The notes under the pieces: model-generated
The model's database searches: none
The model's input: only the letters and a program-made list of their open reading frames with translations
Told to the model about the DNA's origin: nothing
Shown: positions 25,188-37,100 of the stretch, piece by piece
Layout of the letters: each line of letters opens with the position of its first letter
How positions within the stretch are numbered: position 1 is the stretch's first letter
Source: Chaunax sp. Z400
Taxonomy: Eukaryota; Chordata; Actinopteri; Lophiiformes; Chaunacidae
Assembly (NCBI GenBank): GCA_037577475.1
Contig: CM075201.1
Coordinates: 8,041,501 to 8,105,500 of the forward strand
Reading direction: 5' to 3'
Length of the DNA: 64,000 nt
Program-made: the position numbers and the translations under genes

Positions 25188-25495
25188 GATCTCCACAACC
25201 CTGAGTATGTTGTCAGGCAGGCGATGGTTTTAGCATGAATTCCAAAGATAATTGGTAGAAACTGTTTACTCTTTTATTTTACTTTCTGAAATGTCAGTGC
25301 TGGTTTATATTCAAAAGGCCCTCTCCCAAACAAACTGAAATTAACTGATCATTTCATCTTTTTTCACAGTACATCTAGAACAAAGACAATTGCCTTGAAA
25401 ATATGTCTTTGCAAGAGAGAATCGTGTTGTTATCCTAATTGTTGGTATATTTATATAGGATAAATGCTTGTGATGCCATGTTTTGTACAGTTTTA

Positions 25496-25503
25496 TGTAC
25501 ATA
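25496..25503 (+). promoter_or_regulatory. Pumilio-type 3' UTR motif TGTACATA
   Basis: A third exact TGTANATA match lies about 310 bases before the distal poly(A) signal, in the segment unique to the long UTR form. Confidence 0.35.
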
Positions 25504-25814
25504 CAAGTGAAGCTTTCTAAAAGTTCTGAGAAAAGCCGATGGCATATAAAAATTGTAACATGTTTTCTTGAGATGTGCACATCTTGCCTTGGTTGGATTG
25601 ACCTTTGCTGAGTCAGTGTGAATGTGGCCGTTCTATGCCTGCACTGTAGTCATTCACCGGCTCCCACCTCCTGAGGACTTAACCAGTTTTTGTTTATCGT
25701 GAACAGTGGGTTGTCTTATCTTACCAGTTCGTTAAACTCCTGTGTTCTGCTTTGTTCTGTTTTCGCATGTTGACAAATTCTCTTGTAATACTGTTAAGTC
25801 CTCATGAACTTTGT

Positions 25815-25820
25815 AATAAA
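25815..25820 (+). terminator. Distal polyadenylation signal AATAAA
   Basis: The canonical hexamer lies in TTTGTAATAAAATCAC, with a GTCAGTGTTTTCTTTGTTTT downstream element about 25 bases later. It is the best-formed poly(A) site after the pcdh7 stop codon and on the same strand. Confidence 0.6.
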
Positions 25821-26981
25821 ATCACTTCAGGGAAAAAATGAATGCTGTCAGTGTTTTCTTTGTTTTCTATTATTATTCATCGCTTTTCAGTCTTAACAAC
25901 AGTTTGGTTGTTGCATTTTTCTAAGAGGTTTTTCAGCCTTGGAGCTATATTGCATAAAATTTATCTCACTCTATGACCCATACTCATTAATGAGAACTGG
26001 TATTCTTGTCATGTTGGGAACAGAGCCTCATTTCTAAGTCAGGGAGTCCTAGAATGTTGAGAGGGAAGCATGCCAGGGTTTGAAGTAGGTGAGTCCCAGG
26101 ACCTGTGTTCACTACTTCAATTGCAAAAACAAAAAGAGAGGTACACCATCATGCACTTTTAAAGCACTGATGAGCTGGTCTTTGCTACAAATTAAATGCA
26201 GGACTTGGAAGGAAGCTGCATTGTGATGTTAAATCTGAGATGTCTAAGTGCCTTTGCAGAACAGAGGATTAATTTTTTAATGGACAATAAGCCATGGTTG
26301 AATGCAATCTGTGAAAGAGTGACTCTTTCTATGTCTGGATGTTCACGCTCTATGTATTTCTGCTGTGTTTGATCATTGGCACAGAAGCTGTGAACTTAAT
26401 TGTCTTAATCACTGTTGCACAGATACCATATTATTTAAAATGTGTGAACTACAGTAATGTAACATGAGTCATTAAACAATTTAAGGCCTCTTTCGTTAAC
26501 AGTTCCCAAGACGAGTCAGGCATTTGTAATGTAGTCTTACTGTATAATTGTCTCTTATGATCAGAGAGAATATAGCACTAGAGTATGTGCCAGTTTACTC
26601 ATTTTCGCTTGCAGTTTCTGTGCATAATGAATTTTAAGACAACAGACTTTTCTTTCCACTTGGAATATTAAAATGACAAGAATCTTGTCCCGTGTGATTA
26701 TTAAAATGGCATACAATGCATATATTTTCTTAGCACTGCAAAGGTGCATCAATCAGTGTCAAGTCAGAGAGTGCTCTCATTAACTACCTCTGGTCACTTC
26801 CAAAATCCAGGAAGATAATGACAAGAAATCAGTACCAGCCTAAAGCTGCAGTTTATAGCCATACTAGCGGCTATGCGAGGCTGCAACACTAATTATAAAG
26901 AAAAATAAAGTGTCAGCCATAAAAGATGAGTACCAAAATTAAGTAAAAGTAATCATTCTAAAACTGGTGTCAGAATAAAGG

Positions 26982-26998
26982 TATATATATATATATAT
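26982..26998. repeat. (TA)n microsatellite
   Basis: About eight TA units. Confidence 0.9.
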
Positions 26999-27524
26999 TG
27001 CAAGCAAAAGTTATCATATTAAGTCTTGTGAGATTTAATGATATTATATCAAATGTTAGGCAAGCAAAGATCTGAAAAAGGACCTATGAGATGTCATAAA
27101 TACATACTTTAATGATGACATTGCCATCCCTACAGCCATGCTGCAAAAAAGGCTAGGGCACAAGAATTAAACAGTTGAGATATCCAGCACTCAGGCCTTT
27201 AAAAATGTCTTTCACTGCGCTCCAACAGTGGACCCGCCAAGTGCACCTCAATAATATTTACTTCAAAAATAGCCCATATCCTATAGGCACCTTAAGACTG
27301 CTGAGCTGCATTGGCATGCAGAACTGTAGGTATTAACTCTTCTGGAACAATGTTCATTGTGCAAGCCAGCTAATCTACACTCATTAAGAACATCATCCTC
27401 AGTCATAGCTGCCACTGAGAATGACAAATACGTAAATCGATGCATGTCTTTGTAATATAAAATTGTATGGTTTCTTTTTACACATTATCTCAGCAAATGC
27501 TGGCAAAAAGTGACAGTGAGTATA

Positions 27525-27660
27525 AGATCAGATCAGATCAGATCAGTGGATAGCAAAAATAGAATAAACAAAAATATGAACAATATAAACAGAGGAGAAA
27601 AATATAAAATATGACACTAGAGGAGATATAAAAATATATCAAAATATTGCACAGGGAATG
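27525..27660. repeat. (GATCA)n run with degenerate interspersed repeat
   Basis: Four or more AGATC/GATCA units at 27525-27546 are followed by A-rich sequence ending in ATATTGCACAGGG. AGATCAGATC next to TATTGCAC-type sequence recalls the ends of common fish interspersed repeats. The family assignment is uncertain. Confidence 0.4.
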
Positions 27661-27863
27661 TTTTCCCAACAATGGATCACCACTGTTAACTGTATCTAAG
27701 TGTTAATGATCACTGTTTTTCTTCATAAAATCATATATTCCAAATACAGTATCACATTCAGTTCAACATTAGATCCAGTCATGCATAAAATGTTGATATA
27801 TACCAATAAATCACACAATATTAACTGCATTTGAAAAGTGAGAATAAGATTTAAGAATAAGAC

Positions 27864-28285
27864 TTAAGAACAATGCTCAGTGGAAAATGGGGGCAGCAGG
27901 CGCACACAATGAGAACAATGGCCCGCAAAAGAAACCCTTACACACCCAGCATTTACAGTAGTTGCAGGTTGCTGACTGTGATCTCCTCTACAGCAGTTTG
28001 TCAAATGCCATTCCCAAGGCCCTCTGACAGCATAAGAGCTACTGTGTGTCGTGGTACAAAAGTTCATCGCACATGACTTGCAATGACAAGCACAGGGTAT
28101 AATTGCAATGTTTGGTCCATCCTGGAACTCTGTGCTTTTAAGGTATGAAGGATGTGGTCTTCCTTTGCGTGCCACAGCTCCAGTCCAGTCTGATGAGTTT
28201 TTGGCTTTGATGGACCAAGGGAGCAAAAGGTCACTCACCGTCCGAGCTGATGCTTGAGCAACCAGCAGTCATGTCTTGATAGACA
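27864..28285 (-). other. Uncertain exon-like segment on the minus strand
   Basis: The minus strand is open for 124 codons from 28238 to 27864, a GC-richer patch in AT-rich DNA. Just upstream, the minus strand reads ATGACTGCTGG, then about a dozen codons to a strong donor-like GGTGAGTGAC near 28243. The long ORF starts within and beyond that donor, so both cannot be used as coding in one transcript. The 124-residue frame is Cys- and Ser-rich (for example CACHCKSCAMNFC) and I do not recognise it. It may be a non-coding RNA exon, a decayed element or chance. Confidence 0.2.
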
Positions 28286-29060
28286 GCAGCTTAAGAGGAA
28301 TTAAATTGAGGTGTTCAAAATATTGCTAGTGAGTGCCTTGAGGAGCACTGCACATAGAGGCATCTCTACACACCAACACATCTATACATTTAAGAAGACA
28401 ATATTCAACCCCAAACAGAATATTTGGACCGGAGCCCCATCAATAGCCAAATTCTGGCAATTGATGCTGAAAATAATAATAGGTATAAAAAAAAAACTCT
28501 AATTTTGATATATAGGTCAATCGATACACATTTTTCACAACAATCCCTCAAATATGGTTATCAAGCGTTTGTGACAAGGACATGCAAAAGGGGCAGAACA
28601 TTTTACAGTTTAGTAACAAAAAAAAAGACTACATTCATACTGATTGGACTATATCTCATGTGAAACACCAATATCAGCCAATAAAGCTTTAATTTGGCTT
28701 TCTCAGAGTTTTAGTATAATGCAATGATTACAGCCTAAAAAAAGAGGGAAAAAAATGCAACTCCGACAGAGTTAAGATCTATTTGAATGCATTGGATTGC
28801 ACATGCACACCCAATAAATCAGAAATGTCAATACATCTATGCAACAACCTGAAAAGTTCCATTTATCAGATGCATCCTCGGAGTGTGTTTGACTATTGTG
28901 AGGCACACAGAGGTGAGATCCATCCTGGCGACCCCCTGTCACCGGCTGAAAAGAGTGGTTCAACAGAAATGCCCTCTCTACTGAAAATACATTCCCACAA
29001 GCATGTCATTTTCCAGCGAGGTCACTGTCTCGGATCAAATGTTCCTTGAGGGTTGAATCT

Positions 29061-29430
29061 AAAGCAACTTGACCACTATTTAGGGTTTGAAGACGTTTCA
29101 CCTCTCATACAAGAGGCTTCCTCAGTTCCAACTGACTGGTGGGGAGTTTCAAATATATAAACTCCTTTGAGGTCACTAACACAGTGAGAGTCGTTAAGAT
29201 CACACTTTTACGGTTGACTCAAAAGCACTATTATGGGTGGTTACAGTATCCCCTCTCTAATGGACAAGGGACACTCATTTGATGACAACAATGTACACAT
29301 TTTGGATGAGAGGACAGATGGTTTGAGAGAGGAATAAAGGAAGGCATCTATGTCAAATTGGAACCACCATTGCTGAACAGGGGTGGGGGGCTACGCCACC
29401 ATATATGATCCAAATACAACATACAATGCA
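29061..29430 (+). mobile_element. Penelope-like/GIY-YIG retroelement fragment, degenerate
   Basis: The sequence GAAGACGTTTCACCTCTCAT with AAGAGGCTTCCTCAGTTCCA matches a familiar fish repeat lead-in. Further on, the + strand encodes DKGHSFDDNNVHILDE (from 29263). After a frameshift it encodes KEGIYVKLEPPLLNRGGGLR (from 29337). I know these as the region after the GIY-YIG endonuclease of Penelope-like elements in fish. The stop at 29334-29336 and the shift show that it is inactive. The exact clade (Neptune, Poseidon or other) is not decided. Confidence 0.6.
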
Positions 29431-29533
29431 ATATAAGCATTATCAGTACAAACATACCTACCTAGTTCACATAAACCTGTGAATGACATTCAATTTCATT
29501 AATTCAAATAATATAATACCAACTATTATGACA

Positions 29534-29534
29534 A

Positions 29535-29565
<31 letters not shown>

Positions 29566-29573
29566 GTTGTTGT
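29534..29573. repeat. (ATT)n microsatellite with (GTT)n tail
   Basis: About ten ATT units followed by three GTT units. Confidence 0.95.
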
Positions 29574-31981
29574 TATAATTAGTGCCATGCAGGAAGGTGG
29601 AGTTCTGACAGTTTCAAGAGCTTGCAGAGACATAATTGTTCCACTTCAAAGTTCTCCTACAAAACTGCTTGTAAAAGGAAATCACATGAGTTGCTTCACT
29701 GAGTTTATCAGCTCTGAGGCCATGCTTAACTTGCTGCTAATTTTAGCCTCCCCTGTTTCCGAAGGAGAGAGACAGCCAATATTATCAATAGTAGGTAACC
29801 TGACAGCTGGGGCAGCTAGCCTGCTGTGCACAGCACATCATTTTGTCAAGTGAAAAAAACAGCAAAAAAATGTCCAGGTTTTTGACACTGTTTGCTATGA
29901 ACTGCAGCACAGTGACTGCTAGACTGCTAGATGCTGCTGTAAAGTCTGCATTGAAATAACAAGGGGTAAAGTAGAAAGTAGTTTAGTATGCTGGTAGGTG
30001 AAGGACTACTTGTCCAAACAGTTTATTGTTACATTAAATACGTTTTAAATGATTTAGGCTAAAAGGCACTTTTTTTTTCTTTTTTTTTTTTTACCATTTA
30101 CAGATTATTTGTGGTCTCAGTTGCTTAGACATTACAGCATTTCTAATCTCCTCGGAATTGCAATTCAAGGTAAATGGCTCAATTTCAAATTTAGACCTGC
30201 TCGGCATTTCATTTCACTCTTGTAGTGAAAGATGACATAACTGGCACCTTCAAGACCTATTTGCTGCTGGAAATTTCTCCTGTGGCAGGCTCTGGGCTTC
30301 TCAAAATCTCCACGTAGTGCTGGCTCTCTATCCATAAATTATTAATGTGCCTATGTTCTGCTGAAGACCCTTTTACTTGAGAGATGTGCTTTCTCAGTAT
30401 TATGGTTATTATCTGCTTTTTGACACATGGCAGTGTCTTTTTATTCAACAGATTCACTTAGGCTTGGGTGAGGGAAACTGAAGACCATGTGGTAATTCAT
30501 AACGCAATAAAGATGGGGCCAGGAAGATGACAAATTGAAGATATCAAATTGGGTCAGTAATTCCATACATATGTCATGAGCAGTCTGACTTATATTTGCG
30601 ATCATATGCGTTTTGCAGTGTATTATGTTGGCATCACCTGGGTAACTTGAGCTTGTTTTAAGTATTATATTTTAGCTATTCTTTCCTCTGTGACAAAGAA
30701 ATATCCTTCAACTGGGACTAGGTAGCAGCTTGTTTAAGCCAATTTATAAGCTACTGCAATTACACTATCTTGCAAACACAAATTGCAGCCAGATGTGACA
30801 CATGTCAGCAAATGAAAGTATAATATCTCATAATGATAAACCACCTATATTACTCGCTCGCTATATTATTCGCTCTTCTGCAGATAAAGAAAAAACACTT
30901 AGTGTTTGCTCAAACGGCTTTCAGCAGCCAGTGATTATATTCTGTGGTAAAGCTGTAAGAAGTTCCTTGTATCTGGAGGATGTCAGTGTGGTGAATGTGT
31001 GTACAAATGGTTTCATTCATTATTCCCTAAATTTAATTAATGCTACAAATTTTAAGGAAATACATAACTACACTATTACAAATTCAGATAAAAAAGTATG
31101 ATTATGAAGGAAAAAAAACAAAGACATTTGATTTGATTTAATTTGAAAGACACATGATTGACAAATGAACTAATTACCAATTAAATGCAAAATCGTATAA
31201 TAATCAAACACTGTAGTCCAAAGCTCTTAATTGGTAAAACGGTATCCTTCACCAACTGAAAAAAAAAAAAAAATCCAGAAGTTCTCTTTGTCAGCAGTGC
31301 TATTTGATATTGTGTTTTGGGGAATAAACAGATAGGGACTAAAGCAATCCACAATCCAGTAAAACAAAATGAGACAAGATATGAAAACAAATTCAGACTA
31401 AAACTAAAATGTGTTTCATTTTTGTTGAAAATAATTGGAGTAAAACTGACAACAAAATTCTAAAACTAATTTAAATCTATGTGCAAAAAATAACATAGTT
31501 AAATGGCACCTTGAACATACCGTAGCTGTGGCAGAATTCTCACATTTTCATTTTAGGTACTGGCAGACTACCAATTAGGTCTGACAACTTGATAGTCTAT
31601 ACCAAGGTCAGACCCTGGCTTGTTTAAACTCTCCAGTGTCTTTCCCAGATGAACTTGCCAGTTCTGTGTACAGTCATAATCATGGTTCACAATAAGTCAT
31701 AATGTTCCTATAGGTGAAGAAACCTTCCCTGAATCATTGGGGATTTTGAGACACCCCCTTTAGCAAGCTTTTTTTTGCTTTATTTCATCCATTACTGACC
31801 ACTAGGCTCATACAACACATCGGTTACACTCGGCCTCTGTTTCTCTTTTGCTGCTGGGCATAGTGTGTCCTACTTTGAAACACACGATGCAGACCATTGG
31901 CAAAAGAGGGAGAGAACAATTTCTTTATACATTATATTTGATAATAAGCAAGCCTGACCACAACCAGGAGGCAGGAGTGCA

Positions 31982-32060
31982 CAAAAAAAAGAAGAAGAAG
32001 AAAAAGAAAGAAAACAAACTAACACACAAACAAAAAAATAAAGAAAACGAAAACAAATCT
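31982..32060. repeat. A/G-rich low-complexity tract
   Basis: Runs of AAG, AAAG and AAAC dominate; a 98-codon ORF here is an artefact of the low-complexity lysine codons. Confidence 0.8.
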
Positions 32061-32537
32061 CAAATCTTGCTGTGCTGGGGCTATCGGACCTGGGTGAGTT
32101 TACAGAGCTGTGCTGCAGGGGTAATGATGGGCATCTCTGGTTGAGATATTGCAAATACACATGTTCTGGACACCAAAGATATTGCATTAATATAGATATG
32201 TAAGATAAGCAGGACAAAAAAAGGCTAGCCTAATCTACACAATAAACACAAATCTTTCAAAGCTCTCTCCCTGCAGAGTTACTTTCCAGCTGATACACTG
32301 TATTGTACTTCAGCAATGTCCTACACAGGTCTAATTCTGATGTTTGGAGGAAAACTGTTCCTCTGGCTGTTTAGAGGACAGGTTTGCATACATTTTTCAT
32401 CCCTGCAACAATTTCCACAAATATGTCTATTACTGTATATATCTTTTCATTATAGAGCTACAAGAAGCACTGCAGGGAAACACAGCTCTCCTTTAGCCTT
32501 TTCCTCAAGATGAAAACACTACTCGGCTACCGCTGCT

Positions 32538-32551
32538 GTTGCCTTGGAAAC
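32538..32551. promoter_or_regulatory. RFX X-box-like palindrome
   Basis: GTTGCCTTGGAAAC matches the RFX consensus GTTGCCATGGCAAC at 12 of 14 positions. It lies in a GC-richer block (about 32520-32820) that also has homeobox-like CAATTA cores, which suggests an enhancer. No nearby promoter is visible, so function is inferred. Confidence 0.3.
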
Positions 32552-34018
32552 CTGGTCACTCTCACTCTTTCATCCACACTCTTCAACACTCGCTTCATTA
32601 AGTGCATTGCTGCTGGCAATTAGAATAAAGCCAGCGGCAGGGCTGGCTGTCTTGAACTGCAGTCTCCAATTAAATACTTTCAAATAGCAATGTTTCTTCA
32701 AGCTACATCTGCTCTCTATATAATAAAGCATGCACCTGGGAGCTATGTTTCGAAATGCATGCGCTACGGTTGCTATACTGATGAATGGAATCCATGTGTA
32801 TTATTACTGTAAATACAAATTTAACATAGATCAGACGCTGCCTTGTTACTGGGATGCTTTTCAAGGCCGCTCTGCACTCAAATAAGCAAAAAAATGTTCA
32901 AGACATTGTCACAGTTATCTCACAGGAGGAGGAAAATGCAAGAGTGATAAATCCATCTCTGCATCCTTATGTGTGCACCTTTAAAGTACTGGAGGAACGT
33001 CGCACACAGAAGCTTTTTGCTTATCCATTCAAGGTCATTTCTATGTGAATGTAATCTCTACAAACAGATATCTGCATATGAATGCAGAAATGGTTTTAAA
33101 AATAAATTTGCTTAAGGTTACATGACTTGTGCTCATACGTTAACCTACACACAACTTGACAGCTGCCACTCCATTCTGCTTTATGAGTGGACTACAATGG
33201 TTTGGGACAATACATGAAATGGATTAAGACATTCGTGTCTTATTCATTTGTCATTTGGTGAGACTAGGTTGGATTAACATCTACATAATATCAATAAAAA
33301 CTGGTGAAAAGGTAAGGTAAAGTGAAAAAGTTGGCATTTTTTTAAGGATATAGCCGGAAATGAACTGAACCTTATGCTGTATTAATATAACAACAATAAA
33401 ATATCAATTTGATACTTTGTTTCAACTTATATTGCTGCTATTCACGGGGAATGAATGTATCCTGTGTGAACGACCATCATGAATAACAAAGTGGATAAGA
33501 AAAAAACAAAAAAACTCATAGCACGCATTTTCTAATTACAGTAACAGCAGTATCAAAGTATTTGCACTTTGTTCCTTCCCACCTCTGGTAAATTGTAAGA
33601 GAGAGCTTCTGGAGATAAAAACACCAGGAGCCACTGCAAATATGACAGTGTTTACCAGCGAGAGGAGAGAAAAGAGTTTATTTTTTTCACCTTTTGGCAT
33701 TTAAAATTGGATTTATCTTTACTCTTGTATTTCAACCTCTGCAGCAGCAAGATGTGGAAGTGCAGTAATCCCCTCTAATGTACATGCATTCTCTCTTACT
33801 TAACTGCTGAATGGAGGGGGGAAGTGTTTTACTTCATGAACATACCAAGAAGAGAGGGGATAAAAAAACACTGGAGGAAAACAGGAAAAAAACAGAGTCT
33901 CTGCTAAGTGCTGACTTCATTCAGAGACTGCAGTGAACACAAATGTGCAGACAAAGAGAACCTGTTCACCTGCCTGTTGCTCATAGCTTACAGCTAAGAT
34001 TATGGAGCTATAGGTCAG

Positions 34019-34110
34019 AAATCAGAATCAGAATTGTGTTTATTGCCACATTTCCAGCTGTACTATTTAATAAAGTCATCCCCCCCCCCCAAAAAATAAA
34101 AAATAAATAA
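34019..34110. repeat. Possible short interspersed repeat end plus C-run
   Basis: AATCAGAATCAGAATTGTGTTTATTGCCA resembles the AATCAGAATCAG...TTTATTG ends of common fish repeats. It is followed by an uninterrupted C-run at 34080-34091 and AAATAAATAAAT. Too short to assign a family. Confidence 0.35.
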
Positions 34111-37100
34111 ATGAGGTAAGTTCAAATAACTGAACCCTTCATAAAAGCTGGAATCACTAATTTCTATGAATCTGATGAAGTCTGATCACAATAAACAATT
34201 CATATTGAAGTGCAGCATTAACCGAGGATGTTTTTACTGCATTAAAATTAATGAGTTGAATTTAAGTGAATCATCATTAAAGGACATCGACTTTAAGTGA
34301 ATACACACTCTTGAGAAGTGCACTGCATGTTTCATATACATCATTATTAATTTAATCTTTGCCAACAGCTGCTTTCACACGTGTTAAAAACTAAGGAAAA
34401 ATAGAGTTTGTGTATAAGCAGCCACTGAAAACAGTCGATGGAGGCTGTCCTTACTCATCTGAGTCTGTGAAGCTTTGCATTACTCATTTAACACTCTATC
34501 GAGCCCCTCCTGATCACACTATTGTTCATTACTGAATTACCTATAAGCTATCCATTTGCACTGACAGACCTTTTGTAATTGAGCAACAACCCCTCAACAA
34601 CAGACTCATGGCATCATTATTGCTGATTTAAGAACAATTTAAGATGCATATAGTCTTAGACATTGCAATGCATGTAATATTTCACAGTATCAGACCCTCT
34701 ATTTTAAAGACAATTCATTCGAGCCATCTGTAGGGTGAAGGATTTGACCATCTGAAGATATAAACTAAACGAATTTATCATAAACCAGAAGACAGATACA
34801 CTTCCTGCCAAATCTGCCAAAACTCCAAACCCTTCAATAGTCAACAGAATCCAGCCATTTAACATTCTATGTCCATGTATGAAAATATCAGAAACTACGT
34901 TTCAGTTTTCTTCACTTCAATAAATCCTTGTCCAAACAGAGGCAGGAGCTCGGAGTGTGAAGTCATTCAAACAACACAACACACTAATGTTTAGATCAAG
35001 GACTCTGTATGATGCAACCGCACTGAGTGAGATTGAATCTGAGTTTGCTGTAATGATTTATTTTACAAAGAATCACATATAATAATGACTGGGAGGTTGA
35101 AGGACAGAGGGTTTACTATAATCAAGAGCATCAATATAAAAACATCTATTTAGTGCACAGTGGTTACACTTCATTCTTTGCTTTAATGATGTGAAAAGTA
35201 ATTGGTCAGATAACAGGGCAGACATTGTCTCATGCGATTACATACTGCGCACCGAACAGCTTTAATATTCTTCCCATGCATGTTGCTTTTCAAAGAATGC
35301 CTTGACTTTTGGTCTGTTTCTTGAAGGTTTTTTTTTCTTTTAGTTTGTTCAGTCATGCCATTATTATTTATGGACCATCACAATGTAGATAGTCTACTGA
35401 CATACATTTATGGACAATAAAACCCAAAATGTGATATTTGCTACATGATGAGAATTCTCACATCAATGGCGGATACAAAATGGAAATTAATGGAAATGCA
35501 TTATGTTAGAGTTATTATTACAACCCCATAAGCTGCAAATTGATATTACATAAATGCTTTATGACTTTAATGGAAAGAAAATTAAAACATCAACAGTTTT
35601 AACAAAGTATTCTGCACATCCATCATTCTTAAAAGCTGTGATGAGGGACACATTGTGTTTCCATCATTCATTCATTGGACAGCCTGTTGCTCCATTTCTC
35701 ATTTTGCATCTCCAGTTTCCGCATACAGGGAACAAACATCTACACAACAGCAAATCAATAAAACAACTCTATTTCATTTGACGTGAACCAAGCCTTCTCT
35801 ACAGACACCAGTGAGCCTCCCCCCCTCGCACCTTTCCCTCATGCACCTGCTGGCTTTTCAGGGTCGGGGCTGATGAGCTAAAGCGGCTCAGGTGTTGTAA
35901 TTGAAGATTGCTACCAGCTGGTTGTGGTGTAGCTTGGCAGTGCAGTGCAGAGTGGAGTTGGCTGTCGGGCAGAACAGGTGAGTGGCTTATTCATTGCTGC
36001 TGGCCTCTGCTCACGACAAGCCCCTTGTTCATGGTGAGACACTTGTGTCTCTGGGCACCGTATGCACATAATGGCTCCAACAGTAAAATAAAAGGAAAAG
36101 AGTGCTTCATTTAATATTAATTTGAATTTGAAGACCCTCTAAAATTAAAACCAACTAACCCAATTAGCATTATCTCATTGAACATTTGAAGTAGATACAG
36201 AATGGAGCCAAAATATCAAACAGTATGTTATTGTCCAAATACTTTCTGGGTACGAAATATTCACTTAGATTAATGCGAACCACCCACATACTCATTCTGG
36301 GCCAGTGCAGATCTGATTTGAGATTATATCAGCAGCACATTGTATTCTGAACACAAGCTCTCTGCTAGCACAGGAGACCTTGCTCACCATCTCTTTGGAT
36401 CTCTTAATGGATACACCTTTAATGATTTCCATTAATATCTATAACCCTCATAAACATGACATTTACACAGTAATCTAATAAGCCACTATTACTGGTCCAA
36501 ATCGAATAAGTATGGTTTCCATTTGCCTAAGATGTGTTTAGCATACATGGATGTCTTCAAATGTTTCAACTACCCGGCAGTTTGTCCCTTCTCTCAGATT
36601 ATTTTCCATTAGCAGCCTAAGCTGTGCATTCATAATATAATATGTACTAGTACCTGCAATAACTAATAAAGCCTCTCAACATCAGAGGTCGGGGTGGGAG
36701 TTTTCTTTTTCTCAAGAGTCCACTTGAATTTCCATTACTGTTAGAACTCCTGCCAAATCTATTACAAACACGCATCCATGGTTATAAAATTCATGGTGTT
36801 TCATTAAGGCCTGATTTTTTTTTTCCTTTAATGTGAGTAAGTGAAAACTATCCCAAAACAATAAAAGGCATATCATTGATATGCAACTTGGCAAATCTGC
36901 AGTAGGCAGGCACACAGAAGCTGTGTACATGCTTTCAAACCCAAATAGGCCCATTTTAAAGGCCTTTTTAGCTGCTATTGCCACAGGGACACAGAATACG
37001 TGAGCAAATATTATCTTGCCCATGTGGAAACCTGCAGGGAAAGAAGTTCAGATTCATGGTCACGGGACAGTTTATGTAACCACCCACCATTTCAAATTGA

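Larger units (their letters stand above)
22264..25835 (+). other. pcdh7: Probable pcdh7 3' UTR with two polyadenylation sites
   Basis: No convincing coding frame continues after the stop. The first good cleavage signal is AATAAA at 25154-25159, followed by a GT-rich stretch. A stronger one is AATAAA at 25815-25820, followed about 25 bases on by a GT/T-rich tract, so the UTR probably ends near 25835 (about 3.6 kb). The sense strand carries three TGTANATA motifs. The tract also contains AT-rich ATTTA-like stretches, a C-run at 24801-24811, and a splice-acceptor-like site at 24901 that may mark an alternative terminal exon. Whether transcription is continuous through the tract cannot be shown from sequence alone. 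Confidence 0.55.
25836..29060. other. Intergenic DNA downstream of pcdh7
   Basis: AT-rich sequence with a (TA)n run at 26982-26998, a (GATCA)n-type run at 27525-27546 with degenerate repeat-like sequence after it, and an exon-like minus-strand signal at 27864-28285. No recognised gene. Confidence 0.6.
29431..34018. other. Intergenic DNA
   Basis: AT-rich sequence with an (ATT)n microsatellite at 29534-29565, poly-T at 30070-30092, a purine-rich AAG/AAAG stretch at 31982-32060 and a possible regulatory block near 32520-32820. No gene recognised. Confidence 0.6.

Noticed and set aside
29534..29573. Possible CRISPR-like or structured tandem array
   Set aside because: A simple trinucleotide microsatellite; none of the tandem repeats in the window has spacer structure.
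31848..32144. 98-codon + ORF with lysine-rich centre
   Set aside because: Produced by an A/G-rich low-complexity tract.
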